Counted from the first letter of the stretch, positions 15,378-23,057 are shown. The stretch: DNA of 33,262 nucleotides from Clostridiaceae bacterium (GCA_020832135.1 JAFIFG010000141.1:1-33262); one strand, 5' to 3'. Numbers and translations are program-made. Notes: generated by a model from the sequence alone, not told the origin.

Positions 15378-15997
15378 CATTGAGATTTTAAGACATCTAA
15401 AAAGTCCTTTAATATTTTAGCAGTAATTCCCCATATAATATAATCCTTATATTGATAAAAATAAACATAATAATCATTGGTACGCCATTTGTATTTTTCA
15501 CCATTTTCAATAAGGTGATAGGGAAAACTTTCATCAGGAATAGCCTTTAGTTTCACCTTGTGAACTAAGGGTTGTTGATGTATTAATTCCTCTAAAGGGA
15601 CAGTGAAGATATCTGCCACTTCTTCCTTGCTATAATTGATCTTGTCTACCTCCACATCTTCTAGAGTACCTACAAAAGGATAAATAATCATATCAAAGGT
15701 TGTGACAATAGGCTCTAACTCTCCCAGCACCTTAATTTTCTTTTCATCAATATTTAATTCCTCCATAGTTTCTCTGACGGCAGAGTCTAATGGAGCTTCT
15801 TTTTTCTCTACCTTCCCTCCAGGAAAACAGATTTCCCCCGGTTGGCTATTAAGATGAAAGGAACGAATTTGAAATAGCAAGGAGGGTTTGTTACCTACCT
15901 TAACCACAGGAAGAAGAACAGAGGATTTTTTCAAAGGATGAGGAGCAGTATTTTTTTCTTTTTTAAATATGGTAGTAATTTTTTCTAAATCCATCAT
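15377..15997 (-). CDS. Nudix hydrolase, CoA pyrophosphatase type
   Basis: The 206-aa Nudix protein resembles NudL/YeaB-type CoA pyrophosphatases, which split CoA or acyl-CoA to phosphopantetheine and 3',5'-ADP. The full Nudix box is present: Gly61, Glu67, then RETMEE at 75-80 binding Mg2+. Just before it, LLFQIRSFHLNSQPGEICFPGG at 40-61 matches the UPF0035 motif that marks the CoA subfamily. The start is the ATG at 15997, with GAGGTG 7 bases upstream; an in-frame TTG at 16012 overlaps that ribosome-binding site and is rejected. It is convergent with the lipoprotein gene and stands alone. Confidence 0.9.
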   Translation of the reverse strand: MMDLEKITTIFKKEKNTAPHPLKKSSVLLPVVKVGNKPSLLFQIRSFHLNSQPGEICFPGGKVEKKEAPLDSAVRETMEELNIDEKKIKVLGELEPIVTTFDMIIYPFVGTLEDVEVDKINYSKEEVADIFTVPLEELIHQQPLVHKVKLKAIPDESFPYHLIENGEKYKWRTNDYYVYFYQYKDYIIWGITAKILKDFLDVLKSQ

Positions 15998-16181
15998 TGC
16001 TATACACCTCAAATTGTAATTGTAGTATAAAATCCCATTAAAACAATGCTTCTACAAATCTTATTTCAAATGAAATCTAAGATACTTTACCCATATATAA
16101 GAGTATCATATTCATAATATATATACAAAATAATATATATAAAAAATAAGATGATAAGAGTAAAGAAACAATAGCCACATA

Positions 16182-16210
16182 TTGTTAAAAAAGTAACATT
16201 AAATTATAAG
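16182..16210 (+). promoter_or_regulatory. Promoter of the maoC-like operon overlapped by a Rex-like site
   Basis: TTGTTA at 16182-16187 and TATAAG at 16205-16210 have a 17-bp spacer. The -35 is part of an 18-bp partial palindrome at 16182-16199 that matches the clostridial Rex consensus TTGTTAA-N4-TTAACAA at 12 of 14 fixed positions (left half perfect, right half GTAACAT). Rex is a NADH/NAD+-sensing repressor, and the overlap with the -35 is the expected repression geometry. The rest of the 15998-16282 gap is AT-rich and shows nothing else I can name. Confidence 0.5.
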
Positions 16211-16282
16211 TGTTAGAAGGAAAATCTATAGAAATGTCGAAATAAGTTTAGTGAGTACAATAAATTTTAGGAGGGTATATAC

Positions 16283-16699
16283 ATGATAGGAAAAAGAATA
16301 GCTGAAATTAACGTTGGAGATAAAGCTAGCTTTGAAAAAACACTTACTGAAACGGATGTATATCTATATGCTGGAATAACTGGAGATTTAAACCCTGCAC
16401 ATATTAATCAACCTGCGGCTGAGAAAAGCATGTTCAAAGGACGTATCGTACATGGTATGTTGACGGCAGGACTTGTATCTGGAGTTTTAGGTATGCAGCT
16501 ACCAGGACCAGGGACTATTTATCTAGGTCAAGAGTTAAAGTTTAGAGCACCTGTGAAGTTTGGCGACACTATTAAAGCGGAGGTAGAGGCTATAGAAAAA
16601 AACGAAGAAAAAAATCGAGTGAAGTTTAAAACTACCTGCACCAACCAAGATGGCGTTGTAGTACTGGATGGTGTCGCTACAGTAATGCCACCTAAGTAG
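16283..16699 (+). CDS. MaoC-like (R)-specific enoyl-CoA hydratase
   Basis: The 138-aa hot-dog-fold protein matches MaoC/PhaJ hydratases, which add water to trans-2-enoyl-CoA to give (R)-3-hydroxyacyl-CoA. The hydratase-2 motif is seen as AGITGDLNPAHIN at 30-42, with catalytic Asp35 and His40. The later block GRIVHGMLTAGLVSG at 53-67 is also typical. The ATG at 16283 has AGGAGGG upstream. It is first in a likely operon with a cobalamin adenosyltransferase and hpt. The natural acyl-CoA is unknown. A dehydratase role in short-chain acid metabolism would fit control by the redox-sensing Rex site seen upstream. Confidence 0.9.
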   Translation: MIGKRIAEINVGDKASFEKTLTETDVYLYAGITGDLNPAHINQPAAEKSMFKGRIVHGMLTAGLVSGVLGMQLPGPGTIYLGQELKFRAPVKFGDTIKAEVEAIEKNEEKNRVKFKTTCTNQDGVVVLDGVATVMPPK

Positions 16700-16734
16700 C
16701 TGAACCTTCACTTGAACTTTAAAGGAGGTTAATT

Positions 16735-17265
16735 ATGAAAATTTATACGAAAACAGGTGACAAAGGAGAAACCAGTCTTTATGATGGGAAAAGAATCAAC
16801 AAGGACGATGTTAGAGTAGAGAGCTATGGAACTGTAGATGAATTGAATTGTGCTTTAGCCTTGGCTAGAAATTTTGTAGAAGAGGAAGAGATAGTAGAAT
16901 TCATTTACAAGGTTCAAAGAGAATTATTTGATGTAGCTGGGGAGTTGGCTACATTAGACAGAGACTTGTTTCCAGAAAAAATAGCTACGGAACATGTGGA
17001 TTTTTTAGAAAAAATTATCGATGACTATATAGCTAAAATTGAAAAAATGAATGCTTTTATCATCCCAGGTACAAATAAAGCCTCCGCCAGTCTACATGTA
17101 GCTAGAACCATATGTAGGAGAGCTGAGAGAAGGATTTTAACCTTAAATAGGGAAGAAGCTGTGAATCCTACTCTAATAAAGTATGTAAATAGGTTATCTG
17201 ATGCCATCTATGCTATTGCCAGGTATTTAGAAAGTGATTTAAAATATGTTGAGTTTAAAAAATAG
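16735..17265 (+). CDS. PduO-type cob(I)alamin adenosyltransferase
   Basis: The enzyme transfers the adenosyl group of ATP to cob(I)alamin, making coenzyme B12 for adenosylcobalamin-dependent mutases, eliminases or ribonucleotide reductase. The 176-aa protein shows the ATP-binding N-terminus IYTKTGDKGETSLYDG at 3-18, YGTVDELN at 31-38, and the signature RTICRRAERR at 124-133 with YVNRLSDAIYAIAR at 150-163. It lies 35 bases after the MaoC gene and has AAAGGAGG upstream of its ATG. No B12-dependent enzyme is in this window, so its client is elsewhere. Confidence 0.95.
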   Translation: MKIYTKTGDKGETSLYDGKRINKDDVRVESYGTVDELNCALALARNFVEEEEIVEFIYKVQRELFDVAGELATLDRDLFPEKIATEHVDFLEKIIDDYIAKIEKMNAFIIPGTNKASASLHVARTICRRAERRILTLNREEAVNPTLIKYVNRLSDAIYAIARYLESDLKYVEFKK

Positions 17266-17305
17266 ATATTAGGTTTTGATAAGCAAAAAGGAGCTGAAAC
17301 GTTAC

Positions 17306-17845
17306 ATGGAAAATGATATTAAAGAAGTTATGTTTACAAAAGAAAAGATCCATGGAAAAGTAAAGCAATTAGGAGAAGCGATTACAAAGGATTATAATAC
17401 AGGAGATGAAATCGTAGTCATTGGAGTATTAAAAGGTGCTAATGTATTTTTAAGTGATCTCATAAGAGAAATAGCTATGCCTGTATATTTAGACTTTATG
17501 GCTGTATCTAGCTATGGTCTTTCTACTGAAAGTTCTGGCACAGTGAGGATATTGAAGGATTTGGATTTAGAGATAGAAAATAAACATGTATTAATTGTAG
17601 AAGATATTGTGGACACGGGGTTAACTTTAAAATATTTGACGGATAATCTAAAGTCTAGAAATATTGCCAGCTTAAAAATATGTACATTGCTTGATAAACC
17701 CTTTAGAAGAAAGTGTGATTTAGATATAGATTATGTAGGGTTTGAAATACCTGATGAGTTTATTGTAGGCTATGGTATAGATTTTGCAGAAAAGTATAGA
17801 AATTTACCCTATATTGCTACACTAAAAAAAGAAGTCTACAATTAA
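17306..17845 (+). CDS. hpt: Hypoxanthine(-guanine) phosphoribosyltransferase
   Basis: The enzyme salvages hypoxanthine and guanine with PRPP to IMP and GMP. The product is 179 aa from the ATG at 17306, equal to the usual family length; an in-frame TTG at 17276 has no good ribosome-binding site and adds ten atypical residues. AAAGGAG is 13 bases upstream, rather far. Seen are VLKGANVFLSDLIR at 41-54, the flexible-loop region VSSYGLSTESSG at 67-78, and the PRPP-binding motif VLIVEDIVDTGLTL at 95-108. It is the third gene after MaoC and the adenosyltransferase, with a 40-base gap. Confidence 0.95.
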   Translation: MENDIKEVMFTKEKIHGKVKQLGEAITKDYNTGDEIVVIGVLKGANVFLSDLIREIAMPVYLDFMAVSSYGLSTESSGTVRILKDLDLEIENKHVLIVEDIVDTGLTLKYLTDNLKSRNIASLKICTLLDKPFRRKCDLDIDYVGFEIPDEFIVGYGIDFAEKYRNLPYIATLKKEVYN

Positions 17846-17918
17846 TATAAAAAATCTTGAATACTTCCTTAAATATTTCTCCATACTATAAACATACTCT
17901 ATTGAGGAGGAATGTTTG

Positions 17919-18092
17919 ATGGATACTAATGTAAATTTTCAAGAAGTAAAAAGACGTTTTATTGAGGCGGATGTAGATGAAAAGATTCAAATTTATACTT
18001 CTACAAGAGGCTTGTCTGTAGATCAATTTAAAGAACTGTTGAAAAGTTTTCCATTACAGCATCTTGATAAGTTAGAAAGAGCCATGCCTTAA
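17919..18092 (+). CDS. 57-aa small protein, unknown
   Basis: An ATG at 17919, 8 bases after a perfect AGGAGG (17905-17910), opens a 57-codon frame ending TAA. The peptide starts MDTNVNFQEVKRRFIEADVD and is charged and helix-rich, with a LSVDQFKELLKSFP segment at about 32-45. There is no membrane segment or Cys motif. A terminator follows directly, so it is a compact single gene. I do not know its family. The ribosome-binding site and the terminator make a real gene likely. Confidence 0.8.
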   Translation: MDTNVNFQEVKRRFIEADVDEKIQIYTSTRGLSVDQFKELLKSFPLQHLDKLERAMP

Positions 18093-18104
18093 TATATTGA
18101 GTTT

Positions 18105-18147
18105 AAAACCTTCTTGCTTAAGCTATACTTAAGTAAAGAAGGTTTTT
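18105..18147 (+). terminator. Terminator after the 57-aa gene
   Basis: A long stem of about 18 bp (AAAACCTTCTTGCTTAAG with CTTAAGTAAAGAAGGTTTT, one bulge) ends in TTTTT. Confidence 0.88.
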
Positions 18148-18193
18148 CTTCACTTGCTTAAAAATCTAAGTAATAAGGAGGGAAGAAAAGCAC

Positions 18194-18457
18194 ATGCAGA
18201 GCAAAGTCATTGCTGTACAAGAGGGCTTGCACGAAGCATCCAAATTGTTAAAGGAAAAAGGCTACAAAGTAACTACTGTGGATAAGGCAAATGAAGCCAT
18301 AGATGTTATCGTATATTCTAATAGCAATAAAGAGTATTTAGCTCATAATATGGAGGGAAGTCTAGGCATTCCTTCTTATAATCAATTTGTTAGAATGATT
18401 AATTTAGATGAGGTGGGCATAGAAAATTTAATAGCTACTGTTGAAGATATTGAATAA
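18194..18457 (+). CDS. UPF0180 family protein (YkuS-like)
   Basis: The 87-aa protein resembles Bacillus YkuS (UPF0180). It has an N-terminal VQEGLHEASKLLKEKGYKVTTVD block, which aligns with the YkuS pattern of a helix, KGY and a strand, followed by a central strand DVIVYS and a helical C-terminus. The function of the family is unknown. The ATG at 18194 has AGGAGGG upstream. It sits between two terminators, so it appears monocistronic. Confidence 0.7.
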   Translation: MQSKVIAVQEGLHEASKLLKEKGYKVTTVDKANEAIDVIVYSNSNKEYLAHNMEGSLGIPSYNQFVRMINLDEVGIENLIATVEDIE

Positions 18458-18458
18458 G

Positions 18459-18493
18459 AAAAAAATCCATAGGAGTATACTATGGATTTTTTT
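18459..18493. terminator. Terminator after the UPF0180 gene
   Basis: ATCCATAG (18465-18472) pairs with CTATGGAT (18480-18487), with an A-run before and a T-run after. It can work on both strands. It covers an in-frame ATG at 18482, which is why the next gene is started later. Confidence 0.88.
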
Positions 18494-18526
18494 GGTAATA
18501 AATTAAAGATAGAAGGAGGTAGAAAA

Positions 18527-19525
18527 ATGCAGAGACTATTTAATGAATTTAATGAGCACTATAAGAAATACAAGAAAAATCGATCTAACAGTAGAAGGTT
18601 TAGATTATATTATAATCAAAACAAAGAGGATACTAGAAGTAGTACAGCAAAGATAGTAGATTATGTGATATGGAGAATCATCTTATTTTTTGGAGTTTTA
18701 TTTATGTTGTATTTTAGAGGTATGACTATATATACCTCCACCATTATTGCCACCTTGACTTTAACTGGACTACATATAGTATCTATAAAATTACGTAGTA
18801 ATAGAATAGAGGATTTAAAGAAGGAGAAAAGACGGGTAGTGGCCACACAAAGAATATATAAGGAAATAATGAATAAAACCTTTGATGAACTAAAGGAATA
18901 TGTAGAAAAAATTTTTTCTGAACGAGGATTCAATAACATAAGGCATTTACACAGTGACACTAGAAATATCTTAATGGAGGGTTTTTATGGAGGAGAAAAA
19001 ATAATGATTTCCTTTTATCTCCACAAAAACGATTATGATGTAGAACTGAAGGATATAAGAGAATTTCTATGTAAGGTTATAGAGCATGATGTAAAAAAAG
19101 GCATTGTTATAACAACTGCAGATTTCACTCAGGATAGTTATAACTTTATAGAAAATATTAATAAAAACTATAAAATTAGCTTAATGAATAAAGAACTTTT
19201 AATGAAAATCATAGAGGTAAATGAAATGTTTCCTACAGAGGAAGAAATTGATGAAATAATTGATAACAAAATTAGTAAAAGCGAAATAAAATGGCAAAAA
19301 TATAAGACGGCAGCTTTTTCTAGTAAAAAGATTAAAGGATATGTAGGCCTCAGTATCTATCTGATCATAACGGCTTTTTATATACCCTATACATTTTATT
19401 ATATAGTAGTGGCTAGTATTACTTTATCCTTAGCATTAATATCCTTTATTTTATATTTAAAAAAGAATATGGAGAAAGAAGAGGGAGAAAATCAAGAAGT
19501 AAAGAAAATATTTGAAAATTTATAA
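18527..19525 (+). CDS. Four-TM protein with degenerate Mrr-like nuclease domain
   Basis: From the ATG at 18527 (AAGGAGG 8 bases upstream) the product is 332 aa. It has two membrane helices at about 43-63 and 68-88, a soluble domain at about 105-230, and two more helices at about 271-290 and 292-311. The soluble domain ends KKGIVITTADFTQDSYNF at 190-207 and later NKELLMKIIE. This matches the end of Mrr-type restriction endonuclease domains (KGIFVTT-x-FT, then the L-I-D-G-x-x-L helix). The catalytic D...E/QxK positions are not conserved: where QCKR is expected there is SFYLHK at 162-167. It may bind DNA or act as a structural membrane protein. The function is unknown. Confidence 0.7.
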   Translation: MQRLFNEFNEHYKKYKKNRSNSRRFRLYYNQNKEDTRSSTAKIVDYVIWRIILFFGVLFMLYFRGMTIYTSTIIATLTLTGLHIVSIKLRSNRIEDLKKEKRRVVATQRIYKEIMNKTFDELKEYVEKIFSERGFNNIRHLHSDTRNILMEGFYGGEKIMISFYLHKNDYDVELKDIREFLCKVIEHDVKKGIVITTADFTQDSYNFIENINKNYKISLMNKELLMKIIEVNEMFPTEEEIDEIIDNKISKSEIKWQKYKTAAFSSKKIKGYVGLSIYLIITAFYIPYTFYYIVVASITLSLALISFILYLKKNMEKEEGENQEVKKIFENL

Positions 19526-19545
19526 AAGTTCCACTGTTTTTAAGT

Positions 19546-19574
19546 TTGATTTTTCCAATAAACAGATGTATAAT
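19546..19574 (+). promoter_or_regulatory. Promoter of pduL-deoC
   Basis: TTGATT at 19546-19551 and a perfect TATAAT at 19569-19574 are separated by 17 bp, about 57 bases before the pduL ATG. Confidence 0.7.
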
Positions 19575-19631
19575 AGTGTATGAAAAGGGAAAAATTAAAA
19601 AATTAACAAACTTATTACAGGAGGGGTACTG

Positions 19632-20210
19632 ATGAGTGAGAAAACGTTACCGATTGCATTGTCAAACAGACATTTACATTTAAGCCAAGAGGATATCGAA
19701 ACATTATTTGGGAAAGGCTATGAGTTAAACAAATTAAAGGATTTATCACAGCCTGGTCAATATGCTGCAGAGGAAAAAGTAGACTTCGTAGGACCTAAGG
19801 GTACAATTAAGGGTATTCGTGTTCTAGGCCCAGCTAGACCACAAACTCAAATAGAAGTTTCTTTAGCAGATGGATTTGCTTTAGGATTAAAGGTACCTGT
19901 AAGAGACTCTGGAGACGTTGCAGGAAGTCCAGGGGTTAAAATTGTTGGACCTAAAGGTGAAGTAGAACTAGAAGAAGGTGTAATTGCTGCTGCTAGACAT
20001 ATACATATGCATACTGATGATGCAGAAAGATTTGGAGTAGAAGACAAACAGAAGGTAAAGATAAGAACAAAAGGTGAGAGAGCTGTTGTCTTTGAAAATG
20101 TTTTAGTAAGAGTAAGTCCTAAGTTTGGTTTAGAAATGCATGTAGATCTTGATGAAGGAAATGCTGCAGCTGTAAAAAATGGGGAAATGGTAGAGTTAAT
20201 CCTAGAATAG
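19632..20210 (+). CDS. pduL: Phosphate propanoyltransferase (PduL)
   Basis: PduL interconverts acyl-CoA and acyl-phosphate; in many anaerobes it replaces Pta in making acetyl-phosphate for ATP. The 192-aa protein shows the two zinc-binding blocks: SNRHLHLS at 11-18 (His14, His16) and AARHIHMH at 120-127 (His123, 125, 127). The repeated GPKG strands of the double beta barrel are also present. It starts directly at the catalytic domain with no N-terminal encapsulation peptide, and no microcompartment shell genes are near, so it should be cytosolic. The ATG at 19632 has AGGAGGGG upstream. The deoC gene follows 12 bases after its stop. Confidence 0.95.
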   Translation: MSEKTLPIALSNRHLHLSQEDIETLFGKGYELNKLKDLSQPGQYAAEEKVDFVGPKGTIKGIRVLGPARPQTQIEVSLADGFALGLKVPVRDSGDVAGSPGVKIVGPKGEVELEEGVIAAARHIHMHTDDAERFGVEDKQKVKIRTKGERAVVFENVLVRVSPKFGLEMHVDLDEGNAAAVKNGEMVELILE

Positions 20211-20222
20211 GTGGTAGTGAAA

Positions 20223-20891
20223 ATGAGTATAGCAAAATACATAGATCATACTATATTAAATGCTGATGCTAAGCAAGATGATATAAAAAAGATTTGTGAA
20301 GAAGCTAAGGAGCATGGGTTTTTTTCTGTTTGTGTAAATAGCTGTCATGTTCCCTTTGTAGCAGAAGTACTTAAAAATAGTGATGTAAAGGTAACTTCTG
20401 TAGTCGGCTTCCCATTAGGAGCTATGTCGATAGAAGCTAAAGCCTTTGAAACAAAGGATGCCGTAGAAAAAGGTGCCAATGAAATTGATATGGTTATCAA
20501 CATAGGTGCTTTGAAAAGTGGAGATAAAGACTACATAACAAGAGATATTGAGGCAGTTGTAAAGGCAGCCGCCAATAATGCTCTAGTTAAAGTAATCATT
20601 GAAACAGCCTTATTAACACAAGAAGAAAAAGTAATGGCTTGTAAGATTGCTAAGGAAGCAGGAGCTGACTTTGTAAAGACCTCCACCGGATTTAGCGCAG
20701 GAGGAGCGACAGTAGAGGATGTTAAGTTAATGAGAGAAACTGTTGGACCTGAAATGGGTGTAAAGGCCTCTGGAGGAGTTAGAGATCTTAAAAAAGCTAA
20801 AGAAGTAATTGAAGCAGGTGCTACAAGAATAGGTGCCAGTGCTTCTGTTAGTATAGTTAAAGGATTTGAAGACGAAAAAGGTGGATACTAA
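20223..20891 (+). CDS. deoC: Deoxyribose-phosphate aldolase
   Basis: DeoC splits 2-deoxyribose-5-phosphate to acetaldehyde and glyceraldehyde-3-phosphate. The 222-aa TIM barrel contains VGFPLGA at 61-67, [15 protein letters not shown] at 87-101, KVIIETALL at 123-131, the Schiff-base Lys152 in [14 protein letters not shown], and Lys181 in GVKASGG. The start is the ATG at 20223, 8 bases after AGGTGG. A GTG at 20211 directly abuts the pduL stop but has no separate ribosome-binding site. It is cotranscribed with pduL; acetaldehyde can be turned to acetyl-CoA by an aldehyde dehydrogenase not present here, then used by PduL. Confidence 0.96.
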   Translation: MSIAKYIDHTILNADAKQDDIKKICEEAKEHGFFSVCVNSCHVPFVAEVLKNSDVKVTSVVGFPLGAMSIEAKAFETKDAVEKGANEIDMVINIGALKSGDKDYITRDIEAVVKAAANNALVKVIIETALLTQEEKVMACKIAKEAGADFVKTSTGFSAGGATVEDVKLMRETVGPEMGVKASGGVRDLKKAKEVIEAGATRIGASASVSIVKGFEDEKGGY

Positions 20892-20956
20892 CCACCGAAG
20901 GATAAAATGAGACTTGATTTAGGAGAGTATTTACTCCTGTTTAATTGTAGTACTAA

Positions 20957-21000
20957 AATAAGCTCTATACTGTACTGGGTATAGGGCTTATTTTTTTTTA
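20957..21000 (+). terminator. Terminator of pduL-deoC
   Basis: AATAAGC-TCTATAC pairs with GTATAG-GGCTTATT around a short loop, followed by nine T residues. Confidence 0.92.
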
Positions 21001-21098
21001 CAGAAAACCTCTTAAATGTAAAATTATGTGAACAGAAGAAAAAAGAAGTTAAATAAAAAAATGATACTGTGAAAAAATATAAATAGGAGGTGAGGATT

Positions 21099-21656
21099 TT
21101 GAAAAACAAAAAACTATTTTTTGTATTATGTGTTTTTCTAGTTTTAGCATTAGCTTTTACTGGTTGTAGACCTGCCGAAAGACCTGTACCAGAAGAAAGG
21201 ACACCGCAGGCGCCATTGCCAGATGAGCAAAGACAACCCGATGGTACAGATATGGGAGATCCTAGAGTTTCTGAAGATCCAAGACAAGAGCCTAGAAATA
21301 TGCAACCAGGTGAAATGGAACAAGATTTAACGGTTAGAGCTGATAGAATTGTAGAAGAAGTAGTAAGACTTGAAGAAGTACGTAGTGCTACAGTGATAAT
21401 TTCTGATACTACAGCAGTAGTAGGTGTTAACTTGGTGGAAGATACAGCGGGGGAAATTGACCAAGGTCTTGAAACAAGAATAGAAGATGTAGTAAGAGAA
21501 ACCGATAGAAACATTGAAAATGTAGCAGTAACAGCAGATCCTGATATATTTACTAGAATAGAAAACATAGCTAGGGAAGCTGGAAGAGGTAGACCATTAA
21601 GTGGATTTGGTCGAGAAATAGAAGAAATCGTAAGAAGGATTACCCCTAAAATATAA
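21099..21656 (+). CDS. YhcN/YlaJ family sporulation lipoprotein
   Basis: From the TTG at 21099, 8 bases after AGGAGG, the product is 185 aa; a GTG at 21090 overlaps that ribosome-binding site. A lipoprotein signal ends AFTGC (Cys23). A Pro/Gln/Glu-rich linker runs to about residue 72. The domain from about 75 to 180 matches the spore lipoprotein family YhcN/YlaJ: RADRIVEEVVRLEEVRSATVIIS, AVVGVNL, and the block NVAVTADPDIFTRIENIA. Such proteins are found in spores or the forespore membrane. It is monocistronic, with terminators on both sides. Confidence 0.9.
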   Translation: MKNKKLFFVLCVFLVLALAFTGCRPAERPVPEERTPQAPLPDEQRQPDGTDMGDPRVSEDPRQEPRNMQPGEMEQDLTVRADRIVEEVVRLEEVRSATVIISDTTAVVGVNLVEDTAGEIDQGLETRIEDVVRETDRNIENVAVTADPDIFTRIENIAREAGRGRPLSGFGREIEEIVRRITPKI

Positions 21657-21659
21657 AGC

Positions 21660-21705
21660 ATAAAATGAATGAAGGTGGAGAGATCTCTACCTTTATTCAT
21701 TTTAT
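21660..21705. terminator. Terminator after the YhcN/YlaJ gene
   Basis: A nearly perfect inverted repeat with arms of about 22 bases (ATAAAATGAAT... with ...ATTCATTTTAT) follows the stop within a few bases. Confidence 0.85.
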
Positions 21706-21816
21706 ATAAAAACCCATCATATTTATATAAAATAACACTTAATTTAGAGGGAATTGCTACTTGTGCTAAATTGTAGCTTAGTTTATATAAATAAAATCTA
21801 TAAAAGGATGAGATAT

Positions 21817-22977
21817 ATGAAAATGATGGGTATATGGGGACTATTAACAATATTGTTTTTATTTGCAATGGTGACTACGGGAGTGATAGAGAGAATTCTA
21901 TGGGTGTTGGTTAGTATATTGATAATACTACAGTACATAAAACAAAAAAGGACTTATAGATCCAGAAAAGAGCAATGCAAAAAAATTTCCATAGGTATTT
22001 TAACGGGATATATTTTATCTATAATATGCTTAGTGCACATACAATATCATCCTCAAGAAATCTATGTAGGGCGAAACTATGTCCCTCAAGATAAATCTGC
22101 TATCATACTAGTAATTAAGAGCGAGCCTCCTCATTATGATATGCCCCTTATAGTAAAAAATCATAGAGATCATTCTTCTTTTTGGACTCATAGCATACTA
22201 CCCTTCACACTTTTTCGGGACAAATTAAACTATGAAAAAATTGATGGAGGCCTTAATTATAACTATGGAAGAAGATTACAATATCATCTAAATAAAAAAT
22301 TCCAGGAAACATTTACTGTATACATAGCTTATTCACATACTAAGCCTTATTTAGATGAAGTGATAAACTTAGCTATGGCGGAGGGGAATCAAAGAATTAT
22401 TTTAACTCCTGTTTTCTTAACAGAATCCAAAGATTTTAAGGCCATAGAAAATAAAGTAACTCAAATTAATCCAAGTCAATATAAGATAGATATAAAAACC
22501 ACCAAGCCACTATGGGATAGTGAAGCAGTGGCTACTTCTTTTGTCGAGCAGGTTAATCACTTTAATTCTAGTAGCCGAAAAGAAAACATAGGTGTTATTT
22601 TAGTGGGGAAAGAAGTGAAGAAGGCACATGGAGACTCAATTCATATAAAACAAGACTTATTATTTAGAGATAAGGTAAAGGATTTTTTGGTAGTTGATGG
22701 GTATAATAAAAATAAAATTAGATTAACCTCTTTTGACAAAAAAAATATTGTTCATGAAGCACAGGCATTAATGGAGTATGGTGTGGGAGAAATAATTGTT
22801 GTGCCCACCTCCACGTCATTACAGAAAATAAAATACAAAATCATATTAGAAAGAGCTATAAATTCAATTAAAACTCCCTATGCAGTAAGGGTCTATACAA
22901 TAGATCCTTGGAATTTTAATGATTATGTTATAGAGGAGTTGCTTAATAGAATAGAATTATTAAATCTATCAATTTGA
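21817..22977 (+). CDS. Membrane-anchored ferrochelatase-like protein, unknown role
   Basis: From the ATG at 21817 (AAAGGA 8 bases upstream) the product is 386 aa. Three hydrophobic helices lie at about 5-22, 25-41 and 57-75. The remainder (about 92-380) follows the order of motifs of class II chelatases such as ferrochelatase. It opens with a strand like AIILVIKSEPP, then an IDGGLNYNYGRRLQYHLNKKF block that resembles the IGGGSPL-x4-T-x-x-QA-x-x-L segment. Next comes the strand VYIAYSHTKPYLDEVINLAMAEG with RIILTPVFL. The second half has a VILVG strand, HGDSIHIKQ and GEIIVVP. The catalytic His expected in FSAHG is absent (VGKE instead). It could be a degenerate chelatase or a binding protein. 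Similarity was judged by eye only. Confidence 0.55.
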   Translation: MKMMGIWGLLTILFLFAMVTTGVIERILWVLVSILIILQYIKQKRTYRSRKEQCKKISIGILTGYILSIICLVHIQYHPQEIYVGRNYVPQDKSAIILVIKSEPPHYDMPLIVKNHRDHSSFWTHSILPFTLFRDKLNYEKIDGGLNYNYGRRLQYHLNKKFQETFTVYIAYSHTKPYLDEVINLAMAEGNQRIILTPVFLTESKDFKAIENKVTQINPSQYKIDIKTTKPLWDSEAVATSFVEQVNHFNSSSRKENIGVILVGKEVKKAHGDSIHIKQDLLFRDKVKDFLVVDGYNKNKIRLTSFDKKNIVHEAQALMEYGVGEIIVVPTSTSLQKIKYKIILERAINSIKTPYAVRVYTIDPWNFNDYVIEELLNRIELLNLSI

Positions 22978-23002
22978 CTTTTTTAAGCAAATTCACTATA
23001 AT
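22974..23002 (+). promoter_or_regulatory. Promoter of lgt
   Basis: TTGACT at 22974-22979 and TATAAT at 22997-23002 are spaced 17 bp apart. The -35 overlaps the stop codon of the preceding gene. Confidence 0.75.
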
Positions 23003-23057
23003 ATTGCATATTATTGTGAACATAAGATAAAATATATAAAGCGAAAGAGGGATATCA

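Noticed and set aside
18482-18526. ATG at 18482 as the start of the Mrr-like membrane protein
   Set aside because: It lies inside the terminator of the preceding gene; the ATG at 18527 has a strong AAGGAGG.
19847-20242. A 131-codon antisense frame over pduL and the start of deoC
   Set aside because: Low-complexity Ser/Thr/Pro content and overlap with two well-supported genes.
16735-20891. PduO-type and PduL genes as part of a bacterial microcompartment operon
   Set aside because: No shell proteins or signature diol dehydratase are present, PduL lacks an encapsulation peptide, and the two genes are in separate transcription units.
20888-21868. A 326-codon open frame antisense to the YhcN/YlaJ lipoprotein gene
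   Set aside because: Ser/Thr-rich composition, no ribosome-binding site, and it spans two terminators and the lipoprotein gene, which has clear family motifs. It is a shadow of that gene.
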